37,500 nucleotides of DNA from Chondrilla cf. caribensis (taxonomy: Eukaryota; Porifera; Demospongiae; Chondrillida; Chondrillidae), in the NCBI GenBank assembly GCA_964020155.1, contig OZ026562.1:3172501-3210000 (forward strand), written 5' to 3'. A program made the position numbers and the translations under genes. Positions 32,301-37,500 of this stretch are shown here, piece by piece. The notes below the pieces were generated by a model that was not told the origin of the DNA, searched no databases, and saw only the letters and a program-made list of their open reading frames with translations. Position 1 is the stretch's first letter; each line of letters opens with the position of its first letter.

Positions 32301-32627
32301 CACTTGTGTGCTTACCTATTTACTCTCTCTCTCTCTCTGTGCACGTGTGAGTGTGCGTGCATGCGTGTGTGTGCCTGTGCACTACAAATCTGTCACCCGA
32401 ATGTTGTTTTGCTTACGTAGACCGGAGGTGAATTGTGTGATTTTGTTCCCGAGGATCCTAGGGACCACCCTGAGGGAGGTGTCGACTGTATCAGCTTTTC
32501 TTCTGCTCGTGTCAGGGATCTTCATGTCGGTGTTCGGCCCAACGGTGAACTGAAGGAACCCAAAAACACTGGCAATGGCGTACATGGCCAGTTCACCGTT
32601 ACTGTGTGTGACAAGATTCTCTACTGA
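29354..32627 (+). CDS. Protein with two tandem beta-trefoil-like domains, nine exons
   Basis: Exons 29354-29356 (ATG alone), 29501-29542, 30313-30424, 30880-30980, 31204-31389, 31495-31536, 31870-31981, 32058-32161 and 32421-32627 join into 302 residues; stop TGA at 32625. No signal peptide or membrane helix, so probably intracellular. Residues 16-148 and 163-302 are homologous domains. Each has three related units of the form V-x-L-x-S...LR...DG...G: HGFIVRLKSACTNKFLRFMD, then FVVVTRGPGVISL...YLSIYDDKL, then DLVCFESV...IGILPSGEPK with a PxNTGKGVNG loop. Threefold internal repetition of this kind suggests a beta-trefoil (fascin, FGF and IL-1 share the fold). The domains share exon lengths and phases (112/101/186 and 112/104/207), so the gene grew by internal duplication. 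A 14-residue exon links them. I do not recognise the family and assign no function. Exons 1-2 are the least certain. Confidence 0.8.
29926..29998 (-). repeat. tRNA-like fragment, possible SINE
   Basis: On the minus strand AAGTAGTGTAGAGCA resembles an A box, and GGGTTCAATCCC, about 16 bases later, a B box of RNA polymerase III promoters. The spacing is too short for an intact tRNA. In intron 2 of the trefoil gene. Confidence 0.25.
30512..30602. repeat. 30-base tandem repeat, three copies, in intron 3 of the trefoil gene
   Basis: The unit is of the type GTTGTACTTACAGTGGTGTG + GGTACG(A)GC. Each unit carries a CTTACAG acceptor-like motif. Confidence 0.75.
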
Positions 32628-33739
32628 CCGGATATTTCTGTGTAGGCTTGTTAGTACCAATATTGTAGGTTAACGCTGTAGTTGATTTTTGTAATTTGGA
32701 GTAATAGGTCGATTGCTTAATAATTATTATAGTTGAACACTGTCAGGAAAAAAAGTGCTAGATGCATGATGTTGTAGCAGCACAGCCAGATCTCTATGAT
32801 GTATATATAGCAGGTTTTATATGGACAGTCTCTGTTATGTGCTAATGCATTGTAGAACATCTATGCCTCGTGTACACAGATGTAGCTGTATGACTAGGTT
32901 CATTCAACAGGTATCTCCAATGGCTGATTATAAGGCTATGTGGGAAGACTATACAGTGAATTCCTGTTAATCCACCACGTGCTTATCCCCAATGATTTTC
33001 AATACCAATATAGTGTACAAGTACTAATTAATATCCAGCTAATCCACCAAATTCGTTGATACATCATACTTTTTGATTATGAATTGTGCCAGATTAATGA
33101 GAATTCACTAGAACTGTATATTAAAGGTGCAGTTTTAGCTGTAAACACATATCTGCCTGTATGTATTTGGCACATAATAGCAAGATTTCAACTGTGTTCA
33201 ACTGGTACACAAGCTCATGACTTGTAAAGAGTGAAATGCATTACATTCCACTTATTCCACAGACACAAGCTCCACCATGGGACATGTCCATCAATCAGCT
33301 GTGTTTGACAGTAAGTGGTTGTCACACCTGCATATGATCAAGAGGATGAAGTCATGTAATATCTCATTAGAACACAAGCATAATAATATTATTATTAATA
33401 ATGCAGATAGCAACTATAGCTGATCTACATAACTGATTTATATAACGATATAACTGCACTATAACTGATCCTAATTTTACTAGCATTAATTCTGCACAGT
33501 ACACATAGGTGTGAGATGGGACCACATGTTAAAGGTCAAATTATTAATACAGTCAGAACGGAAATTTATTATGATACAACAGGAAGCGAGTTCATCACGT
33601 GTACCGCGAGTCCGCATATTACTCGGTAATCATCGGATTTGTACTATCGGCACGACCCACGTCCTCTGTTTGGTATTATCTCAGTGTTTGGAGCGAGTCT
33701 CTCCAACGATCTTCAGTTCTTTAAACAAAACAAGTGATT
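32628..33739. other. Spacer between the two trefoil genes
   Basis: Contains a MITE-like element (32953-33110), AT-rich stretches near 33380-33400 and the presumed promoter of the downstream gene (about 33560-33739, no TATA box seen). An exon-like stretch at 33263-33310 is discussed under rejected items. Confidence 0.5.
32953..33110. mobile_element. MITE-like element, copy 3
   Basis: The left end CAGTGAATTCCTGTTAATCC is preceded by TA. The right end inverted reads AGTGAATTCTCATTAATCT. About 155 bases, non-coding, same family as 603-793 and 12098-12235. Confidence 0.55.
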
Positions 33740-34446
33740 ATGGCGGTGAGTGTACAGGCGTAGGTGTTCGGATGTGCATAGTCTTATGAGTGTAAAGGAC
33801 AGTTATCTCACTGGGAGTGTCTGCTTCAACCAGTATTATATCATATGGTGTGTATGGGTTGATGAGTTGATAGATTCTTCAAACGACTACATGGTTTACT
33901 GGATCATAAATCGTATGGGCATCGCGCATGTTAGTCAGGTTTGCCTCAGCTATAGATATTCAAGTATCTTTCGTCCACATGGCCCACATGCTAAGCTTCA
34001 AGATGATATATATTCTGATGTTGTCTGGCACCATGAGGAGGATGATCATACAGGGTATTCCTTAGCACTAATACCATAGAAATGCTGCAAATCATCGATA
34101 TCGTCCTAACAAGTAGGCGTACTTCCAGGAGAGTTCTTACTTCCAGCTGAAGCCTGCATATTTTGTAGATGATATCAACATCACATCACTTGGTGATGGA
34201 AATATCAAAGTCAGACTCCGCCCATAATTGTGCTAGCCCTAGAAATTTGCAGTGTCTGATTATTGCCTATGCCCTGTAATACCTGACCCTAATCTAAGAC
34301 CTACCCATTTTACCCTACAATGTATGTCAATGTGTGTGAGTGTGTGCATGCGTATGTGTACGCATACACGTGTTTTGTGCATGTGAATGTGTGTGTGTAT
34401 GTGTGTGTGTGTGTACATGTACACATTCATGCATTTATGCATGTGA

Positions 34447-34511
<65 letters not shown>

Positions 34512-37500
34512 TGTGTGTGTGTGTGTGGTTTATAGATGTACATGTGTGTACGTATAATTAATTGTTTCATCATTCACTTTCAATTGATAATATCAATGAC
34601 TTTTGTTCAGTACGTACATACATCTGAAAGTAATTCCTAATGACTATCACTGTAATTCACTTTCAATCAATACTTACCTTAGATTTAGGTTGCTTTTGGC
34701 TCTGACTCATTTTACTCTGTTTTATTTTTTCAGTTCAGCTAGTGTAGTAAGTGTTGATTTTGACATCTCCAATACACTCTGTGTATGTGCATTTATAAAG
34801 TTAGAACAGAATAAGAAGAAATTACTTTGCGTTTTGGAAATAATAATATGCTTCGTATGTGGCTGCCATAGAATGTGTGTATGAAATACTTCTTCATATA
34901 TTCTCAACAATTGCATGTGTAGTTCACATGATGAGCTAGTACCGTGATTATTTTATGGATTGTTTTGAAATGCAGAGGATTTGAAATAGTAGAGGTTAGA
35001 ATTCGACCCCAAAGGCTACCTACATATATAGCCTGTAAGGTATATACCGATAACGTGTCATGGTGTGTCATTTGGTCATGTCATTAGTTCCATTTTCACT
35101 TGTCCCTTTCATCCTAGTAGGAAGTGAAGTGAAAGGTGACTAGAACTGTCCTCAATAGTAATGTAGCATGGTGTATCTGTATTGTCAGGATTGAGTACTG
35201 CGGTGTATCTCACTCTCCAGGAGCACTTCCAGCAAGGCAATATTATTCGTCTTGTCTGCCACTCCACCAAACAGGCCCTGAGGATAGTAAATGGAAGGGT
35301 TGATGGTCAGGGAGGTCTAGGAGAATACGGTGAGCCCTACAGACATGATTGTGTGGACCGATAGAGGATAAATTAATAGATATAAATACCGATATTCCTG
35401 ACTATGCAGTATGTTATGGAGTTAATTTTTTCTGTAGCTCGATTCATTGTCCAAGTGCGCCCGTCTGGTACGTATGTGCTGCAAAACTACAAGGAACCTT
35501 CTAACCACCTGGCCATTTACCAAGGACAACTCATTGGCACTGTATGTAGGATGGGCGTGGTTGTTTATGTGGATGTGTGCAGTTGTTTGTGTTCTAGGGT
35601 GTGTGGATAGGCATGGTTGTTTATAGTGTGAATGAGTGTGGTTGTTGCGATGAGGATCATTGTGTACATGCAGCTGTCAATTGATTTTGAATGTCATCAA
35701 ATATATTCAGCTATTATGTTCCATTCCATCTGCAAATGAACACACACCGCTGTACAGGGTCAAGGAGGACCATTCTGTGAATTTAGAATCCACGGCTCTT
35801 CTTTGGGTGAGCAAGTATGCACATAGGTGTTTATACTGTCCTGCACAAGTACGTTTAATACAGAGTAATAAGTGCTTTGAACTGCACAGGAATCACCCTC
35901 ATATGGTAAAACGTTGTAAATGTTTAAATATCAAGGTCATCATTCATCCAAGATCCTTGGGGTGGAAACATTTATAAGATACAGAGGAAACTGGTAAACT
36001 GCACTATCAAACACTTCATTGCAGAAGCCAAAAGGTTTCACCACAGAAAGAAATTGATACAGAAGTCGTACATCTCTAAGTGTGTTCTGGATCGTATGCT
36101 ACCAACAATGTACTATATGCCATAGCTGACCTTTGTCTGTATCCAGTGGTCAACTTCTTATTTCCTTTAAATTAGTGTGTAGTATACATAGGTATTCTTG
36201 TTAGCAATATGTTGACAAATACAGTCATAGTACAAAGCATCTTCAAATACTGAGGTATCTGCTTTCTGAGTGGGAAGAAAGAAATATTTTGGTTTTATTG
36301 TATTGTGTGAAAATGCTGTATTAGACCGCTATGATGCCACATATTGCGTACACCACTGTCCTGCGCAGGTAATGCGATGGTGTGTTTGGAGTCTGTCCAG
36401 TGTCCTTCACAGTTTGTTGGCATCATGCCTGGAGGACAACCAAAGCCGCCTGCTAATACCAAATGTGGTCCTCATGGCAGCTTCTCTGTGGAACTAGTGC
36501 AATCGGTGAGTACTGATTAGACATTTGTGTATGTACGTATGTGGCAGGATCAAAGAGGCTGACAGGGATACTTGTATATCCTGTGAATCCCAGAGATACC
36601 CAGATATGATAGATTAGATGCAAAACGGCCATCAAGTGACTAATCAGGATGCATGTTATTCATGTCACCTATAGAAGGAAACACAGGAAATGGATCATTC
36701 GTAATGGTTTTATAGCATAATATTATGCTAGTATCAATCTATTAAGTAGTATTCTAGTATCAATCTTGGTATGGGGGAGATTCACTGGTCAATCGAAAAG
36801 TAAAATGTACTGATATTCATATGTACGTACTATATATCTTGCAATAGTAGTCTTGCTCAGTTACAACTATTTACATAATATCGGTTGGCAAATTCATCTG
36901 GTGATCTTTGAAGATTAATTGAAATAGGTATAAGGTAGATATACTTGGCCTAGTATACTGTATTACACATACTGAGTACCGCGTGAATGAAGTGAAGTGG
37001 CGTGATTTGAATATGAATATTCCAGTTTTGGTTTTACAGGACCTACTAGCATTTCATATTATAAAAGTTTCATTGGATTAGATTCGATTACACTAGATGT
37101 GGAAATGGACATAATTAACTCAATCAGTAAATAACACTTCATATATCTGGCACTTTTGATGCACCATAGATCAATCTGCACATAATGCTGTTTTGTGAGT
37201 AGTGTAGTTGTACAGGTCAGTTGTATGCTCTCCGTTTTGCAGGCTACTCCTGGTCCACCCTCATATGGGAGTGGTTATCCAGTGGGAGTGGCTCCCCCTC
37301 AACCATATCAACCGCCACAGCCGGCTTACCAACCTCAACCAACTTACCCACAACAGCCAGCTTACCCTCCACAGCCCACTTACCCAGAACAGCCAGCTTA
37401 CCCTCCACAGCCAACCTACCCACAGCAGCCGGCTTACCCTCCGCAGACAACTTACCCACAGCAGCCAGCTTACCCAGAACAGCCGGCTTACCCTCCACAG
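33740..37500 (+). CDS. Single beta-trefoil-like domain protein with Pro/Tyr/Gln-rich tail, truncated by the window edge
   Basis: Proposed exons: 33740-33745 (ATG GCG, then GTGAGT), 35221-35329, 35438-35541, 35758-35806, 36369-36505 and 37243 to beyond 37500; 221 codons visible and no stop. Residues 3-135 align with each domain of the upstream gene: QQGNIIRLVCHSTKQALRIV, then GQGGLGEYARFIVQVRPSGTY, then LAIYQGQLIG, and NAMVCLESVQ...GIMPGGQPKPPANT. The third segment totals 186 bases, exactly as in the upstream gene, but is split 49+137 by an extra intron. From 136 the protein becomes repeats of AYPPQPTYPEQP type, a low-complexity tail like those of annexin A7, galectin-3 or penta-EF-hand proteins. 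The family is unknown and function is not assigned. The start exon is inferred because MA joined to exon 2 resembles the start of the upstream protein; the 1.5-kb first intron makes it the weakest call. Confidence 0.7.
34449..34526. repeat. (TG)n microsatellite in intron 1 of the second trefoil gene
   Basis: About 78 bases of TG with one CTG interruption, preceded by a looser TG-rich stretch from 34320. Confidence 0.95.
37315..37500 (+). repeat. In-frame coding repeat of the Pro/Tyr/Gln tail
   Basis: Tandem 18-base units (CAGCCGGCTTACCCTCCA and variants), often paired as a 36-base unit encoding AYPPQPTYPxQP, continue to the window edge. Unit length is a multiple of three, so copy-number change would preserve the frame. 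Confidence 0.9.

Noticed and set aside
33263..33310. A 48-base exon-like stretch with acceptor and donor, also containing an ATG in good context at 33277
   Set aside because: It is in frame throughout, but nothing links it to either trefoil gene, and the 33740 start gives a better match to the paralogue. It may be a 5' exon; left uncalled.
33750..34079. A 109-codon plus-strand frame in the first intron of the second trefoil gene
   Set aside because: No similarity to the family or to any domain I know, and no splice sites joining it to flanking exons.

Overview
The window is eukaryotic and almost certainly animal. Its genes are split by many GT-AG introns, it carries one very long SWI/SNF chromatin-remodeller gene, and its introns and spacers are full of microsatellites, minisatellites, MITE-like elements and a non-LTR retrotransposon remnant. 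The retroelement protein resembles a family I associate with sponge and cnidarian genomes, so an early-branching metazoan (perhaps a demosponge) is my best guess. The sequence alone does not fix the species.

Layout. (1) 16-2210, minus strand: four exons of a nurim/NnrU-family multi-pass membrane protein whose 3' end runs off the left edge, with a TATA box just upstream. (2) 2211-5082: intergenic, with a direct duplication of about 0.5-0.6 kb (one copy interrupted by an ATTG-tailed insertion), a long hairpin with hammerhead-like sequence in both arms, and the probable promoter of the next gene. (3) 5083-26915, plus strand: a complete SMARCA4/BRG1 (Brahma) orthologue. I resolve it into 36 exons whose phases all join into one 1,524-residue frame with QLQ, HSA, BRK, two-lobed SNF2 ATPase, SnAC and bromodomain regions. 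Its introns hold TTAGGG telomere-like repeats, (TG)n/(CA)n tracts, several minisatellites and two arrays that multiply splice-site sequence. (4) 27385-28419, minus strand: 5'-truncated retrotransposon C-terminus with a zinc-ribbon and a restriction-like endonuclease region. (5) 29354-32627, plus strand: a nine-exon gene for a 302-residue protein with two tandem beta-trefoil-like domains, behind a CCAAT/GC/TATA promoter. (6) 33740 to the right edge, plus strand: a paralogue with one such domain followed by a Pro/Tyr/Gln-rich repeat tail, cut off by the window.

The SMARCA4 product would be the ATPase motor of a BAF-type complex. The nurim-like protein would sit in a membrane. The two trefoil genes are neighbouring paralogues: they keep the same exon phases and exon-length sums, and one domain exon is split by an extra intron in the second gene. 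I do not know their function. Exon boundaries were called by eye from reading frame, splice consensus and remembered family similarity; no transcript or database check was possible.
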